Assembly (NCBI RefSeq): GCF_000745425.1
Contig: NZ_JQJH01000016.1
Span: 19,992 to 83,991, forward strand
DNA: 64,000 bases
Reading direction: 5' to 3'
DNA from: Beijerinckia mobilis
GTDB lineage: Bacteria; Pseudomonadota; Alphaproteobacteria; Rhizobiales; Beijerinckiaceae
Part shown: one piece after another, positions 20,065 through 30,607 of the stretch
Position numbering within the stretch: the first letter of the stretch is position 1
Layout of the letters: every line of letters starts with the position of its first letter
Made by a program: the position numbers and the translations under genes
Notes under the pieces: model-generated
Seen by the model: the letters and a program-made list of their open reading frames with translations, nothing else
The model's database searches: none
Told to the model about the DNA's origin: nothing

Positions 20065-21363
20065 ATGGTTTATATACTTTTTTTATTTACATTGCTTCCA
20101 ATATTATATTCTATAAATTTTATTCTCGTTTATATTATATATATATTTATGCTTAGCGCGATAATATTTTTTTATTTGAATACAAATAGGAAGTTTTTTC
20201 TTGAAGTTCCCTTGTTGATTTCCTGTAAGTTTATTATTATCGCTTTTTTATTTGTTATATATGCCTATAATACTTCCAGCGTTATGAATTTAGCTGCGAT
20301 TTTATTTGTTGAATTTCTTACTATGATCATTGTATCTGGCCTTATTAGCCAATATAATTACATCAAATTTTTCCGCTATCTTGCTGCATTCTGTATTGCA
20401 GATGTTGTATTATATTTCATACTTTCATTGATCTTCTCGAAATTCCTAGAGATCGAGAACCCGATTGAGGATTTCCTTTCAGGTGAACGCGTCCGTCTCC
20501 TCGCCTGGAAGACAGGTCATAGTATATTAATAGATCTTTCTTTTATTTGTATGCTAATCGCATTATCTAATATTGCGCAATTGACTATAAAGCAAAATAT
20601 AGTAATTATGGCATTCTCTCTTATTTCGATAATCGTGGCCAAATCTGGGGGAGGCTATCTACTCGTTGCTGTTACATTTTTTGTTTTTGCTGTCGAAAAT
20701 AGCTTTCTTCCACCAATCATAAAATCATTTATTTATCTCCCGCTCGTTTTATTCATCGTGGCCTATTTCGTTGAACCAGATCTGCTCAACGATATCCTGC
20801 TTTTCATAAGAGTTAATTTACAGAATGCAGACACCGCGCGATATACAAATAATGATTTTACAGCAGGGAGGGCCGATCTAAATTTGCTTCTAATTGAATC
20901 GATAACGAATCATCCATGGTTCGGAGTAGGGCATGAAGATCCACTGATTCAATATGGTGTGAATATTTATTCTGCGCTCAGACTCGATGTGGGAAGAAAC
21001 GCAACTACCGAAAGCGGTCTGCGCAACGCCGCAAAATATGGTTTGATTTACTTTACAGTCATAACTCTTTTCATGTTTCAACCACTCTTAGCGATCTTTC
21101 AGACCACAACTCGATCTATCCGTGTTTTTTCGGTCGGCCTTTCATTTGGTCTATTAACACTTTCCGCTGTCAATTCCCAATTCGAGGTCCCTCACGAACC
21201 TCAGCACATGATATATCTGGGGTTGATTACGTTATGTATCTTCATGCAGAAATTCGATCGAACAATGCCTTGCTCGGAAACAATGGTCTCACCCGGCACA
21301 AGGCGGCTTCAGCTCGCATATGAACGCTTTCTCAAATCCCAATCGCTTCATGACGTGAAATAG
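20065..21363 (+). CDS. O-antigen ligase/polymerase-like (Wzy_C) membrane protein
   Basis: 432 aa polytopic membrane protein with roughly ten hydrophobic segments. The Wzy_C signature is visible around residues 265-300: a GRADLNLLLIESITNHPWFGVGHED segment (Gly-Arg then hPwFGvG) on the large loop, followed by TTESGLRNAAKYGLIY. Such proteins polymerise or ligate polysaccharide repeat units at the outer face of the inner membrane. ATG at 20065 is the first in-frame start after a TAA at 20041. The gene is very AT-rich (Phe/Ile/Tyr-rich), consistent with horizontal acquisition, though membrane composition contributes. Confidence 0.8.
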   Translation: MVYILFLFTLLPILYSINFILVYIIYIFMLSAIIFFYLNTNRKFFLEVPLLISCKFIIIAFLFVIYAYNTSSVMNLAAILFVEFLTMIIVSGLISQYNYIKFFRYLAAFCIADVVLYFILSLIFSKFLEIENPIEDFLSGERVRLLAWKTGHSILIDLSFICMLIALSNIAQLTIKQNIVIMAFSLISIIVAKSGGGYLLVAVTFFVFAVENSFLPPIIKSFIYLPLVLFIVAYFVEPDLLNDILLFIRVNLQNADTARYTNNDFTAGRADLNLLLIESITNHPWFGVGHEDPLIQYGVNIYSALRLDVGRNATTESGLRNAAKYGLIYFTVITLFMFQPLLAIFQTTTRSIRVFSVGLSFGLLTLSAVNSQFEVPHEPQHMIYLGLITLCIFMQKFDRTMPCSETMVSPGTRRLQLAYERFLKSQSLHDVK

Positions 21364-21823
21364 GTATAATCTACAGTTGATATCATACACGATTCATTGC
21401 TTCTTCAAAAGGGGAGTAACGCCTGAACATGGACACTTTCAGAAACCGGTGTTTTCCTCGACTTGAATTGATGAAGACCCTTTTCATGGTGGTTATTACC
21501 TGACTTCATGCGCCTATCGAGTGGCCTTTTCAAACATTATGAGGCCAGTTTCTGACCTTACGGACCTCGGGCAGACGCAATTCTCCTTTCGAGTATCCAG
21601 CAATTCATGTTGTAAGTTCATGGAAGCGATGTAGGCGGGATCAATCAGGCCTTCGCGCAAACACGACTGTCAAGAGCAGCAGTGTCTATGAATTTACACT
21701 GCTTCGGGCGGGAAACCAGCATGGCATCTAGGATCTATCCCGACCTGGACATAACACCAGCGGCGCTGATAACTGGCCGCGACATGCGCATAGATCGTCC
21801 AGAGTTCTCACCAAAAGCAACAG
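21364..21823. other. 460-bp intergenic region
   Basis: No intact gene. On the minus strand around 21,515-21,660 a frame of about 45 codons (contains GLIDPAYIASMNLQHELLD) reads like a protein fragment, but it has no start with a ribosome site and I cannot name its parent. Confidence 0.35.
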
Positions 21824-23491
21824 TTAAAACAAGCCTTCGATATTCCCTGCTGCATCCACGCCGATATGCCAAGCGGCCGGCTGGCGAGACAACCCCGGCA
21901 TGGTCATAACATCCCCGCAGATCATCACGACAAAACCAGCTCCGGCAGAAAGCCGTATCTCACGGATCGGCACGATATGGCCCGTTGGCGCACCAAGGAG
22001 CTTCGGATCGGTCGAGAAGGAATATTGCGTCTTGGCGATGCAAACAGGAAAATGACCAAACCCTTGCGCCTCGATGTCCGCGAGTTGTTTCTTCGCTTTG
22101 CCGTCTAGGGAGATATCGTCCGCGCCGTAGATCTCTCGGGCAATGACGCGCATTTTCTCGATCAGCGGCAGCTGATCCTCATAGAGCATTTTAAAGTCCG
22201 CCGCGCCGCCTTCGGCCATGGCAATGACTTTTTCGGCGAGCGTCAGGGCCCCTTTGCCGCCTGCCGCCCAATGCCGGCATTCGATGGCCTCAACGCCGAA
22301 TTCGTCGCGGCAGACATCTGCAATCAATCGCTGTTCCGCATCGGTATCACTGACGAAATGATTGATTGCCACCACAACCGGAAGGCCGAATTTCCGCACG
22401 TTGGCGACATGGCGGCCGAGATTGGCGAGCCCTGTCCGCAAGGCATCGAGATTTTCCTTGTTGAGATCCGCCGCCGCGACGCCACCATGCGCCTTCAGAG
22501 CGCGCGCTGTCGCCACGACGACGACAGCCGAGGGTGTAAGCCCCGCCTGGCGGCATTTGATATCGAAAAACTTTTCGGCACCGAGATCCGCTCCAAACCC
22601 CGCCTCCGTCACGACATAATCACCAAGCTGCATGGCGGCTTGCGTCGCCATCACTGAATTGCAGCCATGGGCGATATTCGCAAAGGGACCGCCATGCACG
22701 AAGGTGGGGGTTCCCTCGAGTGTCTGGACCAGATTCGGCATGAGCGCATCCTTGAGCAGCACGCTCATGGCGCCGACGGCCTGCAACATAGCCGCATTGA
22801 CAGGCTTCTTATCGCGATCCTGTGCGACGATGATTTTCGCCAGCCTTTGCTGCAAATCCTCGAAATTCCTCGCGAGGCAGAAAATCGCCATGATTTCGGA
22901 CGCGGCCGTGATATCGAAGCCCGTTTCACGTGGATATCCATTCCCCGCGCCGCCAAGGCCGATGACGGTCTGGCGCAAGGCCCGATCATTCATGTCGAGA
23001 ACGCGTTTCCAAGCGATCCGGCGAGAATCGATCGGCGGCTCAGCATTCCAGTAGAGATGATTATCAATCAGGGCGGCGAGCAGATTATGCGCCGTCGTAA
23101 TGGCGTGGAAATCGCCGGTGAGATGCAGATTGATGCGTTCCATCGGGACGATTTGCGCGAAACCACCACCCGTCGCGCCGCCTTTGGTGCCGAAACACGG
23201 ACCGAGCGAGGGTTCACGCAAGGCGATCACGCAATTTTTCCCGAGCCGCCGCAAAGCATCACCAAGCCCGATCGTGGTGGTGGTCTTTCCTTCTCCGGCA
23301 GGTGTCGGATTGATGGCGGTGACGAGGATGAGCCGCGCTGGCTGTTCGGACTTCGGCAATAAGGACGTATCGACCTTGGCGACATGAACGCCATAAGGAT
23401 GCAGCGCTTCGGCCGGGATCTTCGCCTGTTCGGCTATGGCTGTGATGGGCCGAAGCTTTGCAGCACGGGCAATTTCCAGGTCGGTCGGCAC
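21824..23491 (-). CDS. fhs: Formate--tetrahydrofolate ligase
   Basis: 555 aa cytosolic enzyme making 10-formyl-THF from formate, ATP and THF; it links formate to the one-carbon pool and serine-cycle assimilation. P-loop [14 protein letters not shown], then [19 protein letters not shown] and the long family-typical C-terminal part ending [17 protein letters not shown]. The start is GTG at 23491: AAGGAGG lies seven bases upstream, whereas the frame continues to 23530 without one. No other C1 genes flank it. Its presence is compatible with a facultative methylotroph or formate user but does not prove one. Confidence 0.97.
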   Translation of the reverse strand: MPTDLEIARAAKLRPITAIAEQAKIPAEALHPYGVHVAKVDTSLLPKSEQPARLILVTAINPTPAGEGKTTTTIGLGDALRRLGKNCVIALREPSLGPCFGTKGGATGGGFAQIVPMERINLHLTGDFHAITTAHNLLAALIDNHLYWNAEPPIDSRRIAWKRVLDMNDRALRQTVIGLGGAGNGYPRETGFDITAASEIMAIFCLARNFEDLQQRLAKIIVAQDRDKKPVNAAMLQAVGAMSVLLKDALMPNLVQTLEGTPTFVHGGPFANIAHGCNSVMATQAAMQLGDYVVTEAGFGADLGAEKFFDIKCRQAGLTPSAVVVVATARALKAHGGVAAADLNKENLDALRTGLANLGRHVANVRKFGLPVVVAINHFVSDTDAEQRLIADVCRDEFGVEAIECRHWAAGGKGALTLAEKVIAMAEGGAADFKMLYEDQLPLIEKMRVIAREIYGADDISLDGKAKKQLADIEAQGFGHFPVCIAKTQYSFSTDPKLLGAPTGHIVPIREIRLSAGAGFVVMICGDVMTMPGLSRQPAAWHIGVDAAGNIEGLF

Positions 23492-23631
23492 GTGAATCCC
23501 TCCTTGCGGCTCACAAGCAATGGCCCGCATCTGCGATTTATGGGCCGAACTGATCGCATATTTCGCGCAAGTCGGAAATTATTTCCAGCCACCACCCGAC
23601 CGGCCGTCAATTTTACCGCGCTCCCACGAAA

Positions 23632-25428
23632 TCAGAGCGTTTTCAAATATTCCACGAGGTCACGACGCTCTTCTTCCGAGAGGCGTCGTCCAATAACGCC
23701 TCCTCCGAGTGGTTTATCATCGAAGACATGTCCCTGATTGGAATTGCCGGCAATTGTCGTGTCGATCGGAGTCCCTCCAGGAAGAATATCATAGACAATT
23801 CCAACATTAACCGGATCGAATTCCCGGTGGCCGAGTGTGAATGATTTAGGCCTCTCCTTGTCTGTGTCCGGAGACAACAGAGCATAGAGTGTCGGCACGG
23901 AACCATTGTGGAGATAGGGTGCAGTTGCCCAAATCCCGTCGAGGGGACGTGCCTTATAGGCCAAGGGTGCCTGGATCAGATTGCCCCGGAAGCCATTCAT
24001 CCAAGCCCGGACATTCTTCGGCACATTTCTGTCATCATACCAGCGGTTGACCGTCTTCTCGACGAGAACACCCAGCGCCTCACCAAAGCCCGTCTGATTG
24101 ATCTCAAGCATGGGTGGCGTCGTGACCTTGCGCTTGTGCATGCCATCAGCCTGCGCGGGATCCGTACCCACTTCATCAAGTGAGATCAATTTGAGACGAA
24201 GATAGGATTCTCCGACGCCATTCGGCGCGGTCCAGAGATCAGGTGCATAAAATGCCGAGCTTCCAACCGGCGGTAAATGACAACCCTGGCAAAGTTCCTT
24301 GTAAAGTTCCGCCCCTTTCGCCGCGCGCGCGCGGTCTATCTTTGGCAGAATATTTTCGGGCCATTGCGGGGCTTTCAGTCCGGAAAACCCCTGGGCGCTA
24401 TCAGGCTGTTTTCCAGCAAGCAAGCTCTCGATCGAAAACAGGCCGGCAACATTCACGGTGGAAGCAAACAGCGGCGGGTCGTTGGTGACCAGATTGACCA
24501 GAGCGCGTAGACCGAGCGCCTCCCCGGCATTCCGGACCATCGGCTGCATGATCGATCCGTTATATTGAACCCAATCAAACCAGGACGCATCCCAGACAGG
24601 CGGATAACGCACCGGAGCGCTTGTCGCCGCGTAATTGGCATTATTATCGAGATCGAGGCCGAAAACCTGGTTACCAATGCGATTCAAGGCATCAAGCCGG
24701 CCGAAACCTTCAGTCACCGATTGTTTTTCGACAGAAGCGTCCAGCTTTTGCACTTTTTCGACTTTGCGCAAGACTTCGAGAAGCCGGGTCCGTGTATCCG
24801 TCTTCGCCTTTTTGAGAGTCCCTTCCCCGAACAGACGCGTGACGAAACGGTCGAAACGGAAGGGAACATAACGCGTATAAAATAGCGAAATGGCTAGTGC
24901 CTTGCGCAGTTTGTCGAGCTCGATACGGGCATTCGCGCCATCAATATAGATTTCAGTTCCTTTGTATGTCAGGCGTCCCGTATGGCAGGCGGCACAAGTG
25001 AGGCCGAGGAATTTCATGGGTGCGCCGGTACGCGGATTGAGCCACGGCTTTTTCGTGGTGGGATCGACGTAATCTTCGCCCTTCGCAAAACCGACGGGAA
25101 GTTCCTCGTTTGGAGAGGGAATGAAACCGAACCGATCAAGATAGTCCTGATCTTTCAGAAGACCGGTTTCGCCAAGAGACAAGACGGGCTGTTCCAGCGC
25201 GACGAACCATTCATAAGGTATCCCGAAAGTAACGGAGCCCTGATCGGCATGATGATACCAATCGCGTTCCTTAGGGGTCCAATTCTGTTCGAGCCAAAGC
25301 GTTCGCTCTGGTTTCGGATAATCGGGAGTGACGATCCTCAATTTCTCCAGTTTATTGTAAAGAAAGATTGCGGCTCCGGTAGCCAGGACCAGCCCGACAA
25401 GAATCAAAATACGCCTAGCCTGCGTCAT
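23632..25428 (-). CDS. RoxA-like di-haem cytochrome c (MauG/CcpA superfamily)
   Basis: About 598 aa, exported: an N-terminal hydrophobic segment (ILILVGLVLATGAAIFLY) serves as signal or anchor. Two c-type haem sites, CAACH (about 145-149) and CQGCH (about 380-384), give the two-domain layout of di-haem peroxidases and of RoxA, the rubber oxygenase. The block GIPYEWFVALEQPVL and the ATAPYLHNGSVPTLY segment near the end match this group. The substrate is unknown. A further ATG lies 6 codons upstream (25446). Divergent from the patatin-like gene. Confidence 0.78.
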   Translation of the reverse strand: MTQARRILILVGLVLATGAAIFLYNKLEKLRIVTPDYPKPERTLWLEQNWTPKERDWYHHADQGSVTFGIPYEWFVALEQPVLSLGETGLLKDQDYLDRFGFIPSPNEELPVGFAKGEDYVDPTTKKPWLNPRTGAPMKFLGLTCAACHTGRLTYKGTEIYIDGANARIELDKLRKALAISLFYTRYVPFRFDRFVTRLFGEGTLKKAKTDTRTRLLEVLRKVEKVQKLDASVEKQSVTEGFGRLDALNRIGNQVFGLDLDNNANYAATSAPVRYPPVWDASWFDWVQYNGSIMQPMVRNAGEALGLRALVNLVTNDPPLFASTVNVAGLFSIESLLAGKQPDSAQGFSGLKAPQWPENILPKIDRARAAKGAELYKELCQGCHLPPVGSSAFYAPDLWTAPNGVGESYLRLKLISLDEVGTDPAQADGMHKRKVTTPPMLEINQTGFGEALGVLVEKTVNRWYDDRNVPKNVRAWMNGFRGNLIQAPLAYKARPLDGIWATAPYLHNGSVPTLYALLSPDTDKERPKSFTLGHREFDPVNVGIVYDILPGGTPIDTTIAGNSNQGHVFDDKPLGGGVIGRRLSEEERRDLVEYLKTL

Positions 25429-25446
25429 GGAAGAGAACCCTGTCAA

Positions 25447-25835
25447 TTTGCTTCCGGCAAAGAAACCACAATCTGAAACTCACGAATACCGGACACTGAA
25501 CGGAAAAACGAAACCCATCATCAAGACATGAATCATGCACTGCGCGTATTGACGCGAGCAAGTGACAACCCACAAGATATTATCTAACCTCACAATGGTA
25601 CCTGATACCCAGACAATCGGATGATTGTCAAAAATTATGACATACACACCAACATGCAGAGCTCCCAGGAGAATATTAGCTCTTATCTAATAATATCAAG
25701 ACAAATACTTGTTCCGAAGCATCTATACCATGCTAAAATTAACACCGCAATATAACGTACGCAAGTCAGCTTAAGATTGATTTCAAAAGATATACTTGAA
25801 GAGTCTCTTTCAAAGGCCATGGGGAAGGTCATTCC
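25447..25835. other. About 390-bp divergent promoter region
   Basis: AT-rich gap between the cytochrome c and patatin-like genes; no ORF, repeat or RNA recognised. Both promoters should lie here. Confidence 0.4.
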
Positions 25836-28118
25836 ATGAAAGAATCGGAGCACACTGAATTTCACATCGGATTGACGATGTCGGGAGCCATATCGGCTGG
25901 AGCTTATACGGCCGGCGTATTCGATTTTTTGATTCAAGCCCTGGAAGAATGGGAACAGGCAAAACAAGCCGGCGCGCCGACGCTTGCGGCATCCGAGGAA
26001 AAAATCCCGCCCTACAGGGTCGGTATCAAGGTCATGTCAGGGGCTTCCGCAGGAGCGATCACAGCCGCGATCGGCGCTGTCGCTCTTGCCGACGCCAAGC
26101 AATCGCCCATTTTCTTCAAGGATCCCGCCACCGGAAAACAAAAAATCAAATGCTATCTGCCGAAGCTTTATGAAACCTGGGTTGAAAAACCCACGATGGT
26201 TGCATCCCAACAAGGCGATATTGATTTTCTGAGTTTCGAGGATCTCGACCCGACCCAGTTCGCAGGCGAAGCCGATTTTTCTCACACATCGGATTCCCGA
26301 GCATCGAACGCCACTATAGACAGCGTCGGACAGCCAATCGTTTCACTCCTCAACTCCCGGCTGCTCGATGTCATCGCCGGAACGGCCATTGATGTCGATA
26401 CCATCAAATCGCCTCGTCCTTATCTGGCGAAGACTCTCCATCTCTATATGACGTTGTCGAACTTGCGCGGCATCCCCTACAAGGTGCCGTTTGACGGCGG
26501 TAATTACCATATGATCTCACATGCCGACCGCGTTCATTATGCCATTGCCGGCTTGGGAACATGGGATACACAAAGCGCCTTCGCAGATAATGATCAATAC
26601 CGATTGATCAATGTGGATTCACTCATCAATCACCATCACCTAAAATATAGATGGAAGGATTATGCGATCTGCGCCCTCGCATCGGCAGCCTTTCCGATAG
26701 GCCTCGCGCCACGCGATATCGGAGCGACACTTGGTGCCGCCACCGCGACAGATGCCTTCAATAACGAATACAGCAATCGGCGCTTTCCGCTTGAACAATT
26801 GGTCGACAAGAATGATATCGCGCCTGATTGGCTTCAATCCGTTCTTGGCAGAACCCCGTTCTGGTTCACAAGTGCCGACGGGGGCATCATCGACAACGAT
26901 CCCTTTGAATATGCCCGGTTCTCATTGAAAAGAAATACGTCTGAATTGGACCGTCCGATTGAAAGCGACCTCAGAAAAGCTGATCGTGCCGTCATCATGA
27001 TCTCGCCATTTCCAGAATTGAAGCCTATCCGTTCAGAAGGTCAGCCGGCTTCCGATATCGTCAGCATCTTGAAAGCGCTTATGCCTTCACTCATCAATCA
27101 AGTCCGGTTCAAACCCAGCGAACTCGTGCTCGCTGCTGATCCGGTCCATGGTAGCCGATTCCTGATCGGTCCCAAAAGGATTGTCGCTGACGAAAAGGAA
27201 GAGCGCTATGCCATCGCCAGCGGGCTACTCGGCGGTTTCGGCGGCTTCCTGGCACATTCCTTTCGCGACCATGATTTTCAGCTTGGCCGGCGTAATTGTC
27301 AGCGGTTTCTACAGAAGACATTTGCACTTCCCGATGAGAATCCGCTGAATCGGAACTGGCCGGACCAAAATCTCAAAGAGATTTTTAAGATTCCACCGGG
27401 CCCGGGCGATGAAAACACGGACTTTTATCCAATCATTCCACTCTTCGGCTCTGCCCACGACGAAATTTCTCTCCAAAATTGGCCACAGATTTGTCATTCC
27501 GACATTGAAAAACTGCTTGAGCGGATCGGCGATCGATTCGACCGTATTGCTCCGGCCTTGATCAACAGCAACGTCAAAGGATTCCTGGGCTTTCTCTTTC
27601 AGCTTCCCTTGCAGCCAGGCCTCAAAAACCTTCCATTTCTCATCCGCAGCAGAATTTTGAAATTTGTGAAACTTATCATCCTCGCCGATCTCGTACGGCG
27701 TGATCAAATCCAGGGGTGGGATCTGGGAAGCCTGCCAGAGGAAACTGGCATGGATTGTGACGACATTCGCGCAATTCTTGCCGAACTCATCAATCCCGCC
27801 TACGATCAAAGAAATATTGAAGGCCTTGTCGTCGCTATAAACAATTCACGTCCGGTGGGTTCTGTCGCCGCTGTTGTCGATGCGAAGCAGATCGCGCATG
27901 TTCTCACTCTATGTGAAAATGCAAAAGGCAAAGCCTATGAGGTCTGGCGCGCTCCCTGGAAGGATAAAAATGGCGCGGAGCTTTTCACCCTGGCAAGCAG
28001 GGTGCCCAATCTGGCTGAACGTCTCATCATCCAAAGCGGCCGTGCAATAGCACATTCACCCCTAGCCGCTATCGGACAGCTTTTTCCCCAGCCGACGATT
28101 GATTTTCCCGGTTTCTGA
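25836..28118 (+). CDS. Patatin-like phospholipase family protein
   Basis: 760 aa. N-terminal patatin domain: oxyanion loop MSGAISAGAYTAGVFDFL (15-32), nucleophile elbow GASAG (S71) and catalytic Asp in the SADGGIIDNDPF segment (about residue 349), so a complete Ser-Asp dyad. Patatins hydrolyse acyl lipids. Most patatin-like proteins are much shorter; the C-terminal 350 residues (from about 410) carry no motif I recognise and include HSFRDHDFQLGRRNC. No signal peptide is evident, so it is probably cytosolic or peripheral. AAGG lies upstream of the ATG. A strong terminator follows at 28,211. Confidence 0.85.
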   Translation: MKESEHTEFHIGLTMSGAISAGAYTAGVFDFLIQALEEWEQAKQAGAPTLAASEEKIPPYRVGIKVMSGASAGAITAAIGAVALADAKQSPIFFKDPATGKQKIKCYLPKLYETWVEKPTMVASQQGDIDFLSFEDLDPTQFAGEADFSHTSDSRASNATIDSVGQPIVSLLNSRLLDVIAGTAIDVDTIKSPRPYLAKTLHLYMTLSNLRGIPYKVPFDGGNYHMISHADRVHYAIAGLGTWDTQSAFADNDQYRLINVDSLINHHHLKYRWKDYAICALASAAFPIGLAPRDIGATLGAATATDAFNNEYSNRRFPLEQLVDKNDIAPDWLQSVLGRTPFWFTSADGGIIDNDPFEYARFSLKRNTSELDRPIESDLRKADRAVIMISPFPELKPIRSEGQPASDIVSILKALMPSLINQVRFKPSELVLAADPVHGSRFLIGPKRIVADEKEERYAIASGLLGGFGGFLAHSFRDHDFQLGRRNCQRFLQKTFALPDENPLNRNWPDQNLKEIFKIPPGPGDENTDFYPIIPLFGSAHDEISLQNWPQICHSDIEKLLERIGDRFDRIAPALINSNVKGFLGFLFQLPLQPGLKNLPFLIRSRILKFVKLIILADLVRRDQIQGWDLGSLPEETGMDCDDIRAILAELINPAYDQRNIEGLVVAINNSRPVGSVAAVVDAKQIAHVLTLCENAKGKAYEVWRAPWKDKNGAELFTLASRVPNLAERLIIQSGRAIAHSPLAAIGQLFPQPTIDFPGF

Positions 28119-28210
28119 GTAAGAGCGAAATGCTGCTATCGAGAGGCAGCCGTCGCTTATGAGAGTGGCTCTTTCTGGAGCTCAGATACAGATGTCAGCC
28201 TGATAGAGCG

Positions 28211-28240
28211 ATTGGCTTTGCGGCAGCACGCAAAGCCAAT
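28211..28240. terminator. Hairpin terminator between patatin and dipeptidase genes
   Basis: Perfect 12-bp inverted repeat (ATTGGCTTTGCG / CGCAAAGCCAAT) with a 6-base loop between two convergent genes. There is no strong T-run on either side, but position and stability suggest a bidirectional terminator. Confidence 0.7.
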
Positions 28241-28264
28241 GATATCGCATTTGCAATTGTCCTG

Positions 28265-29650
28265 TTACAATGCCAACGCATTCAAAATACGCGCCCAGCT
28301 CCTTGTTCCCTTGTGGAAAGATGACAATTCATATTTCTCATTCGGTGAATGTGCGCGATCGTCATCCAGGCCGAAGCCCACCATGAGACTATCCATACCA
28401 AGGTCCTGCTTGAATGCGCCCACGATCGGAATCGACCCCCCAGAGCCGGCCAAAACTGCTTCCTTGCCCCATTCGGCTTGAAGTGCACGGCGCGCGCGCG
28501 ACAAGACTTCAGAACTGAACGGCAATTGCAGCGCCGGCGAGGCTCCGTGAGAAATGAACTCCGCCTTGCAATCGGCAGGCAGACGTTCAAGGACAAAAGC
28601 ACGAAATGATTCCGCGACTTTTTCAGGCTTTTGTTGACCAACGAGACGAAACGAAAATTTGGCGCTTGCTTGCGCCGGCAAGACGGTTTTGGAGCCCTTG
28701 CCGGTATAGCCACCGATAATCCCGTTGACGTCGCAGGTCGGACGAGACCAGATCATTTCCAGGACGCTACGGTCCTTTTCTCCGACGGGAATCGACACAC
28801 CCACGTCTTTTAAGAAATGGTGTTCATCAAAAGGTAATTCGCGCCATTGCTTTGCCACATCCTTGGGCAGCTCCGTCACGCCTTCATAGAACTCTGGCAG
28901 CGTCACATGCCCCTCGGCATCGTGCAGGTCGGCGATGATTTTCGACAGGACATGGATCGGATTCACCACCGCTCCGCCAAACATGCCGGAATGGAGGTCG
29001 CGAGTGGCACCATGGATCACCACTTCTTCCAAGACCAGACCGCGTAGCATGGTCGTAATCGCGGGCGTTTTGCGATCCCACATGCCAGTGTCGCAAATCA
29101 GGGCAAGGTCTGCTTTCAGTTCAGCTTTGTTCTCGGCAAGAAAGCCGGGCAATGAGGGAGAACCGCTTTCCTCTTCTCCTTCAAAAAGGATCGTAATATT
29201 GCAGGGAAAGTCGCCGGTCTCCTTGAAAGCACGGCAAGCTTCAACAAAGGTCATTAACTGGCCCTTGTCATCCGTTGCACCGCGCGCGACGATTATCTTA
29301 TGCGATGGTTCCGGTTCCGCCAGCCGCGGCTCAAAGGGAGGAGTTTGCCAAAGCTCAAGCGGATCCGCTGGTTGCACATCATAATGTCCATAAAACAGGA
29401 CATGCGGGACGTCAGGCCGCGCAGCCTTAGCCTTTCCAACGACGATAGGATGCCCCGCCGTTGGCCGCAAACCGGCTTCAAATCCAAGTTCCTGCAGCTG
29501 ATCGACCAGAAACTGCCCGGCTTTCACACAATCGTCGGTATAGGCTGGATCGGTCGAGACAGACTTGATCGCCAGCAATTGGAACAAACGCGCGAGTGCC
29601 TGCTCTTGATTATCGTCGATCCGTTCAAGAACTTTTTCGAGCGCGGCCAT
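28265..29650 (-). CDS. M20 family metallopeptidase (dipeptidase)
   Basis: 461 aa zinc peptidase of the M20/ArgE/DapE/CNDP group. Metal and catalytic motifs: FYGHYDVQPADP (His ligand and catalytic Asp), ARGATDDKGQ, LFEGEEESGSPS (catalytic Glu and ligand), CDTGMW, and GSGGSIPI near the C-terminus followed by GLDDDRAHSPNE with the last His ligand. Probable cytosolic dipeptidase. ATG at 29650 is preferred over 29791 because GGGAG lies 7 bases upstream and the family starts at the LERIDDNQEQAL helix. Confidence 0.93.
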   Translation of the reverse strand: MAALEKVLERIDDNQEQALARLFQLLAIKSVSTDPAYTDDCVKAGQFLVDQLQELGFEAGLRPTAGHPIVVGKAKAARPDVPHVLFYGHYDVQPADPLELWQTPPFEPRLAEPEPSHKIIVARGATDDKGQLMTFVEACRAFKETGDFPCNITILFEGEEESGSPSLPGFLAENKAELKADLALICDTGMWDRKTPAITTMLRGLVLEEVVIHGATRDLHSGMFGGAVVNPIHVLSKIIADLHDAEGHVTLPEFYEGVTELPKDVAKQWRELPFDEHHFLKDVGVSIPVGEKDRSVLEMIWSRPTCDVNGIIGGYTGKGSKTVLPAQASAKFSFRLVGQQKPEKVAESFRAFVLERLPADCKAEFISHGASPALQLPFSSEVLSRARRALQAEWGKEAVLAGSGGSIPIVGAFKQDLGMDSLMVGFGLDDDRAHSPNEKYELSSFHKGTRSWARILNALAL

Positions 29651-29900
29651 AAAAATTCTCCCAAATTCGCATCGCGGCCATACAATCCATTTCCACCGAG
29701 GGTTTGAATCGATGCAATGCGGTCCGATAAGAGATTTTATCGAGCTTGGCTTATGAAAGCGAGATCGCGCGGATGAAGCCTCTCGCCGCATGGTTCAGTT
29801 TTTTGGCGGGAGCGCCATCCCCTTCTGGAAAACCACCCAGATTGTCCCTTGATTTCCATGATCGAGATGGGCTTCTCAAGTAACGAAACGACCCTATTTT

Positions 29901-30245
29901 ATGCGCATTACAACTGACTTCTGGGCATCAGCCTATCTGCGCCGCTGTAATAGTGCCGGCGTCTCCGCCGTCTTATTCCGGCGCGGGGCTTTACAGGCTG
30001 GCGCAGTCCTGGTCCGGCTAGATCGACTTGACGGACGTGTCACATTGTTTGGCCCAGCACCTAACAGTGAACCGGATTCCCTAGGGGAACGACGCTTCAT
30101 CCGCCTGCATCAATCGGAATCGATCAATTATGGCGACGCCCAGGAACGCCTGCAGCGTCAGATTGCCTTCGATCCCGATTTATGGATCATCGACATCGAA
30201 GATCGCGAAGGGAGGCATTTTCTCCCCCTGGTTGAACAACTATAA
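29901..30245 (+). CDS. DUF1491 family protein
   Basis: 114 aa, full-length DUF1491. The conserved N-terminus TTDFWASAYLRRCNSAG, the VLVRLDRLDGRVTLFGP strand pair and the ERLQRQIAFDPDLWIIDIEDR ending all match the alphaproteobacterial family, whose function is unknown. It is alone on the plus strand and divergent from the peptidase gene. Confidence 0.9.
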   Translation: MRITTDFWASAYLRRCNSAGVSAVLFRRGALQAGAVLVRLDRLDGRVTLFGPAPNSEPDSLGERRFIRLHQSESINYGDAQERLQRQIAFDPDLWIIDIEDREGRHFLPLVEQL

Positions 30246-30509
30246 GGGTTTTGCGGCGTCTCATTGATTATATTTGAAACTTCTGACGAGATTCCGCGTG
30301 GACACCACTACCTCATCTCCGCAAGGTTCGGAGACGATCGCTACAGGTGAGATCGATCCATCAATCAATTGGTCCTTTTTCAGATTTGGTTTCATCCGTT
30401 CCAAATATTGAAGCCTACGCGAATCGACGACCTTGAAAAATCGCCAACCTCCTATCGCGCATAAGTTGTTAATCTCAGAAATGGAAAATTGCGCGGCTCG
30501 ATTGTCTCA

Positions 30510-30564
30510 TCAAGCAAGGTACTGTACAGTTCGTAAATCATTATGCGTACAGTACCTTGCTTGA
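30510..30564 (+). promoter_or_regulatory. Large inverted repeat operator upstream of S24 repressor
   Basis: Two perfect 18-bp arms (30,510-30,527 and 30,547-30,564) separated by 19 bp; each arm contains the 9-mer GTACTGTAC (right arm as GTACAGTAC). It ends 43 bp before the repressor start. A TTGTCT / TACAGT pair with a 17-bp spacer overlaps the left arm, so autoregulation is likely. The same 9-mer recurs at 31,644. Confidence 0.7.
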
Positions 30565-30607
30565 GCCTGACTTTCTTTCTCCATTCATAAAACGTCCCTG
30601 GAAATTC

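Noticed and set aside
21682..22108. Plus-strand frames opposite the fhs 3' end
   Set aside because: Antisense to fhs; no domain or ribosome site.
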